The translations under genes were made by a program, and so were the position numbers. A stretch of 64,000 nucleotides of DNA from Acidisoma cellulosilyticum (GTDB lineage Bacteria; Pseudomonadota; Alphaproteobacteria; Acetobacterales; Acetobacteraceae). The stretch lies in NCBI RefSeq assembly GCF_020621385.1, contig NZ_JAESVA010000002.1:620001-684000 (forward strand), given 5' to 3'. How positions within the stretch are numbered: the stretch's first letter is position 1; each line of letters opens with the position of its first letter. Under the pieces are notes generated by a model that worked only from the letters and a program-made list of their open reading frames with translations, was not told where the DNA came from and ran no database searches. Positions 7,810-16,466 of this stretch are shown one piece after another.

Positions 7810-8712
7810 GTGTCGATCAATCGTGCCAATGCTAAAAAACTATGGGCTGGTCTGGCCGCATTACTATCTTGCTCCGGATTATCGCTACCCGCCTTCGCCC
7901 AGACCTGGGCCGCACCGGACCATGCTTTTTTTGGCGGTGCCGGCGCCGGTTATAATCACACCGATTTCGGCAAACAGGACACCTATGCCATCGGTACTTC
8001 CGATAATTACGAAAATGGCAGCGTCTATTCGACGGGCTCGGCTGACGGCTACGGCACGGCCTCGCTCTCTTCCCCGTCCTCGGCTAGTCCCAATCTTCAG
8101 GTCGGATATTTCCAGCATTTCAGCGACAGCCCTTGGCTATGGGGCGCCAAGTTTTCCTATACGGATCTGCTGGCCAGCACGACGCAGAGCAATGTCGGCG
8201 TGCCGCAGGCCGGCACCTTCACCTATACCGATACGCATGAGGTCGTGCCCTTCACCGGCACCGTCGTGATCGGTTCCTATAAGACGAAAGCCAATAGCCG
8301 CTTTTCGCTGATGCCCTTCATCGGGCGGTCCTTCGGAAAGGGTTTCGTCTATCTCGGCATGGGCGCCACCGTGACCCAGGTCGACACGGATATGGACGAC
8401 ACTATCGGCTATGCAACCAGCGGCTCAGGCGTCAATACCAATATATCCGGCGCGCCCGCGAATTACGACACATCCGGCTGGGTGCTGGGCGGCGCGGTCG
8501 ATATCGGTGTCACCTACTTCCTCAGCCCGACCTGGTTCCTCGATGCCGACTATACCGCCGCGAAAACCGCTGCGCAGAAGGGTGACTATAACTCGACCTT
8601 CGTGAACGCGGATTCGGTTCCGGGGACGACAGCCTATGGCACGCTTGCGGGCTACGCGTCAGAAAACATCGTCACGCAGAGCCTGACCATCACACTCAAC
8701 AAGGCGTTCTAG
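7810..8712 (+). CDS. Outer-membrane beta-barrel protein
   Basis: This 300-residue protein starts with GTG. It has a basic N-terminus, a hydrophobic core and a PAFA/Q signal peptidase site after residue 30. The mature part is rich in glycine, serine and aromatic residues, alternates like beta strands (GGAGAGYNHTDFG, FLSPTWFLDADYTAAK) and ends in phenylalanine, a typical outer-membrane insertion signal. It resembles small OmpW/Omp25-like barrels of Alphaproteobacteria. The ligand is unknown. It stands alone with an AT-rich leader, so it is probably monocistronic. Confidence 0.75.
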   Translation: MSINRANAKKLWAGLAALLSCSGLSLPAFAQTWAAPDHAFFGGAGAGYNHTDFGKQDTYAIGTSDNYENGSVYSTGSADGYGTASLSSPSSASPNLQVGYFQHFSDSPWLWGAKFSYTDLLASTTQSNVGVPQAGTFTYTDTHEVVPFTGTVVIGSYKTKANSRFSLMPFIGRSFGKGFVYLGMGATVTQVDTDMDDTIGYATSGSGVNTNISGAPANYDTSGWVLGGAVDIGVTYFLSPTWFLDADYTAAKTAAQKGDYNSTFVNADSVPGTTAYGTLAGYASENIVTQSLTITLNKAF

Positions 8713-8757
8713 AGCAGATCCCGGTCAGATGGAATCATCTGCCGGGTAAAGATGCTC
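8712..8757. repeat. Intergenic palindromic element 1
   Basis: An outer GAGCA/TGCTC pair (8712-8716 and 8753-8757) flanks an inner stem in which CCGGTCAGATG (8721-8731) pairs with CATCTGCCGG (8736-8745). It begins at the last base of the barrel gene. The layout is that of short intergenic repeats found in many alphaproteobacterial genomes. No U tract follows, so it is not a classic terminator. Confidence 0.5.
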
Positions 8758-8771
8758 GCAAAAACAATAAA

Positions 8772-8815
8772 CTAGAGCGGCGCCTGTGAGCGTAAGCGAA
8801 CAGGAAACGCTCTAG
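8772..8815. repeat. Intergenic palindromic element 2
   Basis: CTAGAGCG (8772-8779) and CGCTCTAG (8808-8815) are perfect complements, and CCTGT/ACAGG pair inside them. This second hairpin follows the first within 15 bases. Together they may form a dispersed-repeat pair or protect the 3' end of the barrel transcript. Confidence 0.5.
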
Positions 8816-8917
8816 GCTTTGCCAGGCTCTGACTGAAGCGGCTCTATCTTCTCTTCCTCGCCGGGCTTGGCCAGCCGCGCTCGACCCGGCGATCCAATCC
8901 CACGCCTCAGACGCGGA

Positions 8918-9046
8918 TCAAAAATGCGGGTCGACCATGAAATGGAACAGCACGAGGAGGAGCAGACTGACCACGAGCGCCACGATCATGCCGGCAGGTC
9001 GGAACGCCGATCCGCGTGCAGGCTGTGATTTCATCGGCTCGGCCAT
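8918..9046 (-). CDS. Small single-pass membrane protein (42 residues)
   Basis: This short frame begins at an ATG at 9046 with an excellent ribosome-binding site (AGGAGG six bases upstream). The product has a basic, proline-containing N-terminus and one hydrophobic helix (GMIVALVVSLLLLVLFHFMV). It lies 35 bases after the choline sulfatase stop on the same strand, so it is probably co-transcribed. I do not recognise a family. It may be a transporter accessory or a membrane-stress microprotein. Confidence 0.6.
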   Translation of the reverse strand: MAEPMKSQPARGSAFRPAGMIVALVVSLLLLVLFHFMVDPHF

Positions 9047-9081
9047 GTCTTCCTCCTACCGTCTCAGTCTTTAGTTTTTCT

Positions 9082-10608
9082 TCAGTCCTGAACTGCCACA
9101 CGCGGAAACCGCGCCATGGCTTCCAGATCGTCCAGCTTCATATGGTTGCGCATATAAAGCTGACTGGCGTCGCGCACAGGCTGAAAATCCCAAGAGGTCT
9201 GCTGTCCTTTTTGCAGGGCTCGGGAAACCAGATGCCGGCGCTTCTGGCTGGCCAGTACCTGCGCGTGCAAACCCGGCAGATCCCAACGCCGGGCCGCTTC
9301 CTCCTGCATCGCGACCAGACGCGCATCATCCGGGTCAAGCGTCGCGATATTGTCCAATTCCTGCGGGTCGACCGCCAAATCATAGAAGCGGTCGGGATCG
9401 CTCGGGCAATGGATGTATTTCAACGTCCCGCGCCGGATCATGACCATGGGCGCGATGACACCTTCGGCACAGTATTCGCCGATCACCTCACCGTCATCAT
9501 CCGCGCCCAGCGCATAGGGCAGCAGGTTGCGACCGTCATGATCGGTCGCGTAATCGGGCTCCTGGCCCTCACCCGCGACAGCCGCCAGCGTCGGCAGGAT
9601 ATCGACCAGCGAGACCGGGGCCGCGACGCGATGCGGCTGGAAACGGCCGGGCGCATGCATGATGAGGGGAATGCGCGATGCGCCCTCATAGAAGTTCATC
9701 TTGAACCACAGCCCGCGCTCACCCAGCATTTCGCCATGGTCGGCGATGACGATGGTGATGGTGTTATCGGCGAAAGCACTCTCGCGCAGCGCGCCGGTAA
9801 TGCTGCCGACGTGATCGTCAAAATAGGAACAGGCGGCGTAATAGGCGTGGCGCGCGTCGCGCACTTGGCCCTCCGTAATCTCCTGCAAATCCTGGCCGCA
9901 AACATGACGGAGGCGCGCGGCATGGGGGTCTTCGCCGGCCGTCGCCGCGTCCACCTGCGGCATGTCGATCTCATCATCCGCATAGCGGGACCAATAGGGG
10001 TCGGCCATGGTGAAGGGGTCATGCGGATGCGTCATGGAAACGACCATGCAAAAGGGCCGACCGTCACGGTCCCGCGCCATGTCATAGATCTTCTGACGCG
10101 CGGCGAAGCCGACCTCCTCGTCGAAATCCATTTGGTTGGTGCGCACGCAACGTCCCGCCTGGGTAACGCTGTCCATGTTGTGATACCAATCCAGACGCTC
10201 ATCCGGCCGCGTCCAATCCGGCGTCCAGCCGAAATCGGCCGGGTAGATGTCGGTCGTCAGCCGCTCCTCGAACCCATGGAGCTGATCGGGGCCGCAGAAA
10301 TGCATCTTGCCGGCAAGGATGGTGCGGTAGCCGGCGGCACGCAGGTAATGCGCAAAGGTCGGGGATTGGGACGGAAACTCCACCGCATTGTCATAAGCGC
10401 CGGTCGCGGAGGGCAGACGACCGCTCATCAAAATGGCGCGGGACGGCGCGCAGAGCGGGCTGTTGCAATAGGCCGCGTCGAAGACCACGCCTTCGGCGGC
10501 CAGCCGGTCCAGATGCGGTGTCTTGACGACGGTATTGCCATAGGCTGGCAATGCGCCCGCCGTCATCTGGTCTGCCATCAGGATAAGAATATTCGGCCGC
10601 TGGGTCAC
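9082..10608 (-). CDS. betC: Choline sulfatase
   Basis: This protein of about 508 residues is a type I sulfatase. CAPSR (Cys53 to Arg57) is the site whose cysteine is converted to formylglycine. An N-terminal metal-binding Asp lies in LILMADQ and the KMHFCG region follows. The sequence matches choline sulfatases, which hydrolyse choline-O-sulfate to choline and sulfate in the cytoplasm. The start is taken as GTG at 10608 because AAGGGA precedes it; an in-frame GTG at 10632 is the alternative. It is divergent from a LysR regulator. No choline or betaine-aldehyde dehydrogenase is nearby, so the purpose may be sulfur or choline scavenging. Confidence 0.88.
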   Translation of the reverse strand: MTQRPNILILMADQMTAGALPAYGNTVVKTPHLDRLAAEGVVFDAAYCNSPLCAPSRAILMSGRLPSATGAYDNAVEFPSQSPTFAHYLRAAGYRTILAGKMHFCGPDQLHGFEERLTTDIYPADFGWTPDWTRPDERLDWYHNMDSVTQAGRCVRTNQMDFDEEVGFAARQKIYDMARDRDGRPFCMVVSMTHPHDPFTMADPYWSRYADDEIDMPQVDAATAGEDPHAARLRHVCGQDLQEITEGQVRDARHAYYAACSYFDDHVGSITGALRESAFADNTITIVIADHGEMLGERGLWFKMNFYEGASRIPLIMHAPGRFQPHRVAAPVSLVDILPTLAAVAGEGQEPDYATDHDGRNLLPYALGADDDGEVIGEYCAEGVIAPMVMIRRGTLKYIHCPSDPDRFYDLAVDPQELDNIATLDPDDARLVAMQEEAARRWDLPGLHAQVLASQKRRHLVSRALQKGQQTSWDFQPVRDASQLYMRNHMKLDDLEAMARFPRVAVQD

Positions 10609-10641
10609 GTTCAGTCCCTTCTGCAATCCCACGAGTAATCG

Positions 10642-10659
10642 CGCTTTAAGGCGAAAGCG
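10642..10659. promoter_or_regulatory. Inverted repeat between betC and its LysR regulator
   Basis: CGCTTT (10642-10647) and AAAGCG (10654-10659) form a perfect six-base inverted repeat with a six-base spacer in the 90-base divergent intergenic region. It is a plausible binding site for the LysR-type regulator, by position only. Confidence 0.3.
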
Positions 10660-10698
10660 TGAAGCGGTTGCGGCCTTATGGTGCTATCATGCTGGCTT

Positions 10699-11592
10699 AT
10701 GGGAACATCGCGCACCCTTCCGCCCCTGCCCGCCCTGCTTGCTTTCGAAGCGGCCGCCGCCACCGAGAATTTCAGCCTCGCGGCCCGACAACTCGGCCAA
10801 AGCCAGGCGGCCGTCAGCCAGCATGTGGCGGCGCTGGAGCGCTTCATCGGCCAGCCGCTGTTCCGGCGCCTGCATCGCGGCGTGGCGCTGACCGAAGCCG
10901 GCAAGACGCTCCGGGCGGCACTCGCCCGCGGGTTCGACCTGATCGAGAGCACGTTGGAGGATTTGAGCCGCACGGGCAGCGCGCCCGCGCTGACCATCGC
11001 GACCGATTTCGGATTTGCCACGTTTTGGCTGATGCCAAGGCTGGAAGCGCTGGGCACCGCTTTACCGGGGGTGGAGGTGCGGCTGATCACCGGCCAGCAG
11101 GCGCCGCGCATGGCGATGCCGGAATGCGACGTCACCATTGCCTTCGGCGCCGCGAACCTGGGCGGCGAGTTCCTGTTCCCGGAAGAGGTCGTGCCGGTTT
11201 GCAGCCCGGCCTTTCTGACCCGGCATCGACGCCCGGATGGCAGTTTTGACTGGACGCGCCTGCCGCTACTGGAACTGGATGCGCCGGAGCCCGACCGCTG
11301 GATGGCTTGGACCGAATGGCTTTCCGCCAGCGGCCTGCCACCGCGACCGGCCCGCGCGCCGGTGCTGCATCTCAATACCTATCCGCTGGCGGTGGAGGCC
11401 GCGATGCTGGGCCAAGGCGCGGCACTCGGCTGGCAGCCGCTGCTCGCGCGGCATCTCGCTGCCGGCAGTCTGGTCGCGATGTCGGAAAAGGCGCTGAAGA
11501 CCGAACGCGCCTATCGGCTTCTGATCAGCCGCCAGGCGGCTGAAAAACCGGCTGTCGCCGGCTTCCGCCGCTGGCTGCTGAGCGCCGTGTGA
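10699..11592 (+). CDS. LysR-family regulator, probably of choline-sulfate use
   Basis: This 297-residue protein has an N-terminal LysR helix-turn-helix (FSLAARQLGQSQAAVSQHVA) and a GcvA-like effector domain. LysR regulators next to choline sulfatase genes form a recognised subgroup (choline sulfate-utilization transcription factor), and the divergent layout fits. The start is the ATG at 10699, which puts the helix-turn-helix at the usual distance from the N-terminus. The in-frame ATG at 10678 would add seven residues. The likely effector is choline sulfate or choline, by analogy. Confidence 0.83.
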   Translation: MGTSRTLPPLPALLAFEAAAATENFSLAARQLGQSQAAVSQHVAALERFIGQPLFRRLHRGVALTEAGKTLRAALARGFDLIESTLEDLSRTGSAPALTIATDFGFATFWLMPRLEALGTALPGVEVRLITGQQAPRMAMPECDVTIAFGAANLGGEFLFPEEVVPVCSPAFLTRHRRPDGSFDWTRLPLLELDAPEPDRWMAWTEWLSASGLPPRPARAPVLHLNTYPLAVEAAMLGQGAALGWQPLLARHLAAGSLVAMSEKALKTERAYRLLISRQAAEKPAVAGFRRWLLSAV

Positions 11593-12210
11593 TCAGGCTG
11601 ATTTGCGCAGGGAGGCCACCAGCGCGGCTGCCTTCTGGCCCACGATCTCGGCCGTATCGCCCACCTTGTAGATAGCCGAGGCGATGCCGAAACCGGCGGC
11701 ACCGGCGGCCGTCCATTCCGGGATGGTCTCAGCCGTCATGCCGCCCACCGGCACCACCATCGTGCCCGGCGGCAGAATAGCGCGAATGCCCCTCAGCGCG
11801 GCCGGGTTGGACGCTTCGGCCGGGAAGAGCTTGATGCAATCCGCACCGGCGCGCAGCAAGGTGAAGGCCTCCGCCGGGGTAAAGAATCCGGGCGCGGCCA
11901 GCATGCCGAGGCTTTTGGCGGTGCGCACGATCTCAGGGTCTGCATGCGGCGTCACGATCAGCTTGCCGCCGACCGCCGCGATCTCTCGCACCTGATCGGG
12001 CGTCATCACCGTGCCGGCACCGACCAGCATGCGGTCACCGAAATTCTCGGCGACCAGCTTGATGCTTTCCAGCGGCTGCGGGGAGTTCAGCGGCACTTCG
12101 ACGATCGCGACACCGGCCGCTTCCAGGGCGGCGACGATGGGGATGACCTCATCCGGGCGCACACCGCGCAGGATGGCGATCAGCGGGCATTTCTCAAACC
12201 ACTGTTTCAT
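11593..12210 (-). CDS. dgoA: 2-dehydro-3-deoxy-6-phosphogalactonate aldolase
   Basis: This 205-residue class I aldolase of the KDPG/KDPGal family has the Schiff-base lysine in GADCIKLFPAE (Lys127) and the catalytic Glu38 in IVEVPLNS. With the kinase upstream it would split KDPGal into pyruvate and glyceraldehyde 3-phosphate, the last step of the De Ley-Doudoroff pathway. The pairing with dgoK favours KDPGal over KDPG as substrate. It is the last gene of a closely spaced five-gene run and converges on the LysR gene, with touching ends. Confidence 0.88.
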   Translation of the reverse strand: MKQWFEKCPLIAILRGVRPDEVIPIVAALEAAGVAIVEVPLNSPQPLESIKLVAENFGDRMLVGAGTVMTPDQVREIAAVGGKLIVTPHADPEIVRTAKSLGMLAAPGFFTPAEAFTLLRAGADCIKLFPAEASNPAALRGIRAILPPGTMVVPVGGMTAETIPEWTAAGAAGFGIASAIYKVGDTAEIVGQKAAALVASLRKSA

Positions 12211-12228
12211 AACACTTTATTCCTTGTA

Positions 12229-13119
12229 TCAGGCGGCCCAGGCCACGGCCTGCCCGATGCGATGCAACCCGGCGGGCGCCGCCTCGTAAGCCAGATTGCG
12301 GGCGGCCCCACCACAGAAGGCAATGGCATCGGCATAAAGGCCGCACAGTTTCGGATCGCCGATCAGCACGACGGGACCCGCGTTTTCATGGGCGGCCAGC
12401 GCGGCACGCACTTCATGGCCCAGCAACAGGCCCGAGAGATAGGACGCCGCAGAGGTTTCGGACAGGCGGCCGAACAGGCCCAGCGTGCGCACACCGAACA
12501 GATGGCGCAGCAGCCCGCCGGCATCCCCGCTGCGGGCAAGGCCCTGACGCAGCGCGTCCGGATCGGCCGGCGCATCGACCTTCATCATCCGGCCCAGAAT
12601 GGTATGGCCGCTGAGCGCCGCGAACCCCTCGCCGGTCATATAGGTGGAGAAGCCGGTAATCCGCCCGCCCTCGATCCTCACCCATTTGGAATGGCTGCCG
12701 GGCATGCAGGCGACGCCGCGATCTCCGAACTCGGCCAAGGCGCCGATGATCTGCGTCTCCTCGCCGCGCATCACTTCCGGCACGCCGGCTTCCTCGGTCG
12801 TGACGCCGGGGATGATGCGGACCTCGGCCCCGTCATAGGTGACGGGGATGGTGGCGGACGCAAGGTCGGCGGCACCGGCCGGGCAATTGGCATAAGGCGC
12901 TTCCACCCAGCCCTGGCGGCTGCCGATCATGCCCGAAAGCAGAACCCGGCGTTCGCCGCCATTCACCCAGGGCTGGATCGTGCGGCGCAGGACATCGGCG
13001 AAACGCCCATTCTCCACGAACATGATGCCGGAATGGGCGGAAGCCTTGTCCAGCACCTGGCCGTTCGGCCCGATCCGGTAGGCGCGAAAACTGCTCGTGC
13101 CCCAATCAACACCAATCAT
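12229..13119 (-). CDS. dgoK: 2-dehydro-3-deoxygalactonokinase
   Basis: This protein of about 296 residues opens with IGVDWGTSSFRAYRI, the phosphate-binding loop of DgoK-type sugar kinases, and contains SGMIGSRQGW and LPGSHSKWV, both typical of the family. It would phosphorylate 2-dehydro-3-deoxygalactonate with ATP. The ATG at 13119 gives the canonical N-terminus and leaves a 13-base gap to the atzH-like gene. No galactonate dehydratase gene is seen in the window. Confidence 0.87.
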   Translation of the reverse strand: MIGVDWGTSSFRAYRIGPNGQVLDKASAHSGIMFVENGRFADVLRRTIQPWVNGGERRVLLSGMIGSRQGWVEAPYANCPAGAADLASATIPVTYDGAEVRIIPGVTTEEAGVPEVMRGEETQIIGALAEFGDRGVACMPGSHSKWVRIEGGRITGFSTYMTGEGFAALSGHTILGRMMKVDAPADPDALRQGLARSGDAGGLLRHLFGVRTLGLFGRLSETSAASYLSGLLLGHEVRAALAAHENAGPVVLIGDPKLCGLYADAIAFCGGAARNLAYEAAPAGLHRIGQAVAWAA

Positions 13120-13132
13120 TGAGACAGGATCC

Positions 13133-13543
13133 TCATGCGCTCGGTTCGGTTTCCGGAAACGGAAAGTCCAGTATCGAAACATGGGCGGCGACGATCCGCC
13201 AATGGCCGTCGAGCTTCACCCAGGTCTGCATCTGCCGGCCCGTTTTCCCGGTTGACCGGCGCCGAAAGAGCGTGCTCGCGGTGCCGAAATCCTCACCGAA
13301 GGTCGTGACCAAGGTGCGGGCCAGGTCACGGTCCAGATCGCCCGAGCCGCGCCCCTGGCGGAAGGCCGCGATCTCCGCCGCGCCATAAAGGTTCTCGCCG
13401 CCACCATAGCGGATGGTCTCCGCGCTGTCCCAGAACAGCGCCGTCAGCGTATCGACGTCATTGGTGACGAGGGCGACCTCGTAGCGCTCGAACTCCGCCG
13501 TCAGTTCCGCCAACGGGGCGGGCTTGTTGATCTCCATCGACAT
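13133..13543 (-). CDS. AtzH-like protein (SnoaL/NTF2 fold)
   Basis: This 136-residue protein of the AtzH-like (DUF3225) family has an NTF2-like fold, as in FERYEVALVTNDVDTLTALFW and HWRIVAAHVS. In cyanuric acid degraders AtzH is encoded next to 1-carboxybiuret hydrolase (AtzEG) and hydrolyses dicarboxyammelide. Here it follows the atzE-like gene by seven bases, so the AtzG-E-H set is complete. No cyanuric acid hydrolase or allophanate hydrolase is in the window, so the substrate may differ. Confidence 0.75.
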   Translation of the reverse strand: MSMEINKPAPLAELTAEFERYEVALVTNDVDTLTALFWDSAETIRYGGGENLYGAAEIAAFRQGRGSGDLDRDLARTLVTTFGEDFGTASTLFRRRSTGKTGRQMQTWVKLDGHWRIVAAHVSILDFPFPETEPSA

Positions 13544-13550
13544 TCTCTCT

Positions 13551-14954
13551 TCAGTCCTGGAAAGCCGGGGCGATGGGCGACCGGCAAATACCTTGTTCTT
13601 CCAATGCCGCGGCGGTGCGAACCAGCAGGTCTTCCCGCCAGGGTGCCGCGATCAGCTGCACCGCGATCGGCAGCTTACCTTCGGCATTCTGCAGCGGCAC
13701 GGCCAGCACCGGCAGGCCGATGCAGGTGATGGGCTGGGTGAACAACCCGAAGGACGGTCGCAGCGGCATGGTCAAACCGTCGACCGTCAGCCGCTCCTGT
13801 CCGATGGGCTGGGCCGGCACGGCAGTCGCCGGCGCGATCAGCACATCATAGTCGCGGAACAGCTCGGCCATCGCGGCCCGCCACAAGGCGCGGACCTTCA
13901 GCGCATGCTGATACCACTCGGCCGGGATCAGCGCGCCGGCCAGCAGACGGTCCCGCGAGAGGGGTTCCATATCCGCGCGCCGCTCGCGCAGATGCGCGCG
14001 GTGTTGCCCTGCCCCTTCCACCCCAGTGATGACGAAGGCCGCCGACCGGCCGGCCGCCGTGATATCTGGCGCGGCGACGGACACCGCCTTCAGCGCCGCG
14101 CTGATCCGCTCGACCGCGCCGCGCGCGGCTTCGCCCAAAGGCTTGTCGAAATAGCCGCCGAGCCGGCCGAAACGAAGACCGTCGATGCCCGCGCCCAGGT
14201 CCGGCAAGACGGGCTCCAACGGACGCGGCACCTGCCCGGCATCCGCCTCGTCCCGCCCCTGCATGACATCATAGGCGAGGGCGAGATCGGCCACCGTGCG
14301 GGCGAAGGGACCGATATGGTCCAGGCTCGGCACGAAAGCGATGGACCCCGCGCGGGACAGGCGACCATAGGTCGGCTTGAGGCCGAAAATGCCGTTCATA
14401 CTGGCCGGCACGCGGATGGAGCCATTGGTATCGGTCCCGAGCGTCAGCGGCACCAGACCGGCGGCGATGGCAGCCCCCGATCCGCCGGATGACCCGCCCG
14501 CGCTGCGCGTCAGATCATGCGGATTGCGCGCCGGGCCGTAATGGGTGTTCTCGGTCGTGAAACCGTAGGCGTATTCGTCCATATTCAGCGCGCCGATACA
14601 GAGGCCGCCGGCCGCCTTCAGCTGCGCCACCGCAAAGCAATCGGCCGTCGCCGGTGCGTTATCGGCTTCGATCTTCGAACCGGCGAGCGTCGTGACACCT
14701 TCGATATCGAACAGGTTCTTCACGGCATAAGGCACGCCTGCCAGGGGCCCGACATCCTCGCCGCGCGCGATCGCCGCATCGACGGCCGCCGCATCGGCCA
14801 AAGCGCGCGCTTCGGTCACTTCGGTGAAGGCATTCACCTTGGAATCCAGCGCCTGAACGCGGTCGAGCGTCGCGCGCGCGACTTCGGTCGCCGAGATCGC
14901 ACCGCTTTTAATCTCGCGGGCGATATCGCCCGCCGATTGGGTGATGATGGACAT
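13551..14954 (-). CDS. AtzE-family amidohydrolase (amidase signature enzyme)
   Basis: This protein of about 467 residues is an amidase-signature hydrolase with the Ser-cisSer-Lys set: Lys79 in YAVKNLF, the SAGGSSGGSG loop (151-160) and the nucleophile Ser179 in TNGSIRVPA. Its immediate partner is an AtzG-like small subunit, as in the AtzE-AtzG 1-carboxybiuret hydrolase. The ATG at 14954 has GAGGGTG upstream; a GTG at 14963 is also possible. It lies in a close run with dgoK and dgoA, so the natural substrate could be a sugar-acid-derived amide instead of a triazine breakdown product. That is speculation from gene order. Confidence 0.82.
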   Translation of the reverse strand: MSIITQSAGDIAREIKSGAISATEVARATLDRVQALDSKVNAFTEVTEARALADAAAVDAAIARGEDVGPLAGVPYAVKNLFDIEGVTTLAGSKIEADNAPATADCFAVAQLKAAGGLCIGALNMDEYAYGFTTENTHYGPARNPHDLTRSAGGSSGGSGAAIAAGLVPLTLGTDTNGSIRVPASMNGIFGLKPTYGRLSRAGSIAFVPSLDHIGPFARTVADLALAYDVMQGRDEADAGQVPRPLEPVLPDLGAGIDGLRFGRLGGYFDKPLGEAARGAVERISAALKAVSVAAPDITAAGRSAAFVITGVEGAGQHRAHLRERRADMEPLSRDRLLAGALIPAEWYQHALKVRALWRAAMAELFRDYDVLIAPATAVPAQPIGQERLTVDGLTMPLRPSFGLFTQPITCIGLPVLAVPLQNAEGKLPIAVQLIAAPWREDLLVRTAAALEEQGICRSPIAPAFQD

Positions 14955-14965
14955 GGCGCGCACCC

Positions 14966-15151
14966 TCAGGGCTGGAAAACAAGAGCGGGCTCAACCGTCG
15001 CATCGACCGGCCAAGTCAGCACCGGCTCCGCGAAACGGGTGACGAGCACGAAGGCCGCGGTGACGCGGGCAAGCTCGGCCTCGTCAAGGCCCAGCCCCTG
15101 CAGATTGGCGGCGGCGCGCACATAAGCCGCGATATCATTGGCCTCATCCAT
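14966..15151 (-). CDS. AtzG-like small subunit (DUF4089)
   Basis: This 61-residue helical protein has the AtzG/DUF4089 pattern (YVRAAANLQGLGLDEAELARV, then a hydrophobic FVLVTRFAEPVL). In characterised systems AtzG binds and stabilises AtzE in a manner related to GatC with GatA. It is the first gene of the five-gene run and ends 11 bases before the atzE start. Confidence 0.72.
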   Translation of the reverse strand: MDEANDIAAYVRAAANLQGLGLDEAELARVTAAFVLVTRFAEPVLTWPVDATVEPALVFQP

Positions 15152-15234
15152 GCCCGGATCTCCTGAAAATCGTCAGGACCAGAGCTTGCCCGAGGCTGAC
15201 CAGCGCCGCCAGTCATCAGAGCGATGAATTGTCG

Positions 15235-16275
15235 CTACAGCGAGAACAGCCGCGTCTCTCCACTGCCGAGCGTGACGAAGGCGTCATCCGCCAAGCCTGC
15301 GGCAGCCCGCGCCGCCGCCATATCGCGCGGCGGGGCCCCGATCGGCTCATCCGTCAGCTTGAAGGTGCCGAAATGCATGCCGATGGACTGCCGCGCGCCC
15401 ATGGCGACATGCGCTGCCACGGCCTCCGCCGGGTTGACGTGCACCGCCGCCATGATCTGCCGCGGCTCATAGGCGCCGATGGGAATGAGGGCGAGATCGG
15501 GCGAGCCGAGGCGCTGGCCGATCGTCGCCCAATGACGGCCATGGCCGGAATCGCCGGCGAAGAAAATCTGGTGACGGCCGGTCTTGAGCATGAAGCCGCC
15601 CCACAGGCTTTGTCCCCGATCCCAGAGCGTGCGAGCGGAGAAATGCCGGGCCGGCGTCACCGTGATGCTGGTGCCATCCGCCAGCCGCGTCTCACCCCAC
15701 CAGTCCAGCTCAGTAACGCGGTTCAGGCCGACCTTCGCCAGATGCCGGGCATTGCCGAGTGGCGTCACCACAACGGGATCATCCCGCCGGCGAATGGCCC
15801 GCAGGCTGGGGAAATCCATGTGGTCGTAGTGGTTATGGGAGAGCAGCAGCAGATCGATCTTGGGCAGATCGCGAAATGCCCGGCCTGGCGGGCGGGCGCG
15901 CTTCGGCCCCGCCCAGGAGACGGGGGAGCAGCGGTCGCTGAAGACCGGATCGGTCAGGATCGTCAGGTTCGGCAGGCGGATCAGGAAGCTGCTATGGCCG
16001 ATGAAGGTGACGGACACCGCCCCCGGCGGCGGCAAACGGTGCGGATCGCCCGCGGGCGCGGGGTCCGGCGGCAGGACGGGCCAGGGCTGCCGATCCTCGC
16101 GAAAACGCCAGCGCAGGATGCTGATCAACCCGCCGCGCTTGCGCGGCTTTCCCTTTGGGCCAGCCTCTACCGGGATGGGGACCGGCGGAATATGCGCCGC
16201 CTCCATGGCCGGCGGATTGAAGAAGATGGCGCCGTTGAAATGGTCCGAGACAGGATAGGCGGGTGGTTGAGGCAA
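15235..16275 (-). CDS. MBL-fold metallo-hydrolase (NAPE-PLD/UlaG-like)
   Basis: This metallo-beta-lactamase-fold hydrolase has the metal site SHNHYDHMD, further histidines at FAGDSGHGRHW, and a C-terminal GMHFGTFKLTDEP, all as in N-acyl-phosphatidylethanolamine phospholipase D-like proteins. The conserved part seems to begin at YPVSDHFNGAIFFNP, which needs a non-ATG start. TTG at 16275 with GAGAGA upstream is my choice. An ATG at 16203 would remove that conserved segment, and the longest frame (16461) is unlikely. The 191 bases between this start and the GGDEF gene show no further gene. Confidence 0.78.
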   Translation of the reverse strand: MPQPPAYPVSDHFNGAIFFNPPAMEAAHIPPVPIPVEAGPKGKPRKRGGLISILRWRFREDRQPWPVLPPDPAPAGDPHRLPPPGAVSVTFIGHSSFLIRLPNLTILTDPVFSDRCSPVSWAGPKRARPPGRAFRDLPKIDLLLLSHNHYDHMDFPSLRAIRRRDDPVVVTPLGNARHLAKVGLNRVTELDWWGETRLADGTSITVTPARHFSARTLWDRGQSLWGGFMLKTGRHQIFFAGDSGHGRHWATIGQRLGSPDLALIPIGAYEPRQIMAAVHVNPAEAVAAHVAMGARQSIGMHFGTFKLTDEPIGAPPRDMAAARAAAGLADDAFVTLGSGETRLFSL

Positions 16276-16466
16276 GAGCCAGAATCTCTCTGCAGTAGCG
16301 GTAATCTTCGCATTATGTAGGAGGTCGCAGCGCAGAGGCCATAGCCGCCGGGATGACGGGACGTCGTCTGTCCGATGTTTAACGTGGCGGCGCCTTCTCC
16401 CTCCCAGCGGGCTCCCTGCGGGCGACGGCCGTCTCACGCAATCGTCACCAGGCCTGACCAAGCTCC

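Noticed and set aside
9016-10638. 540-residue plus-strand frame over choline sulfatase
   Set aside because: Composition is rich in Arg/His/Gly without motifs; the minus-strand sulfatase has the full active site.
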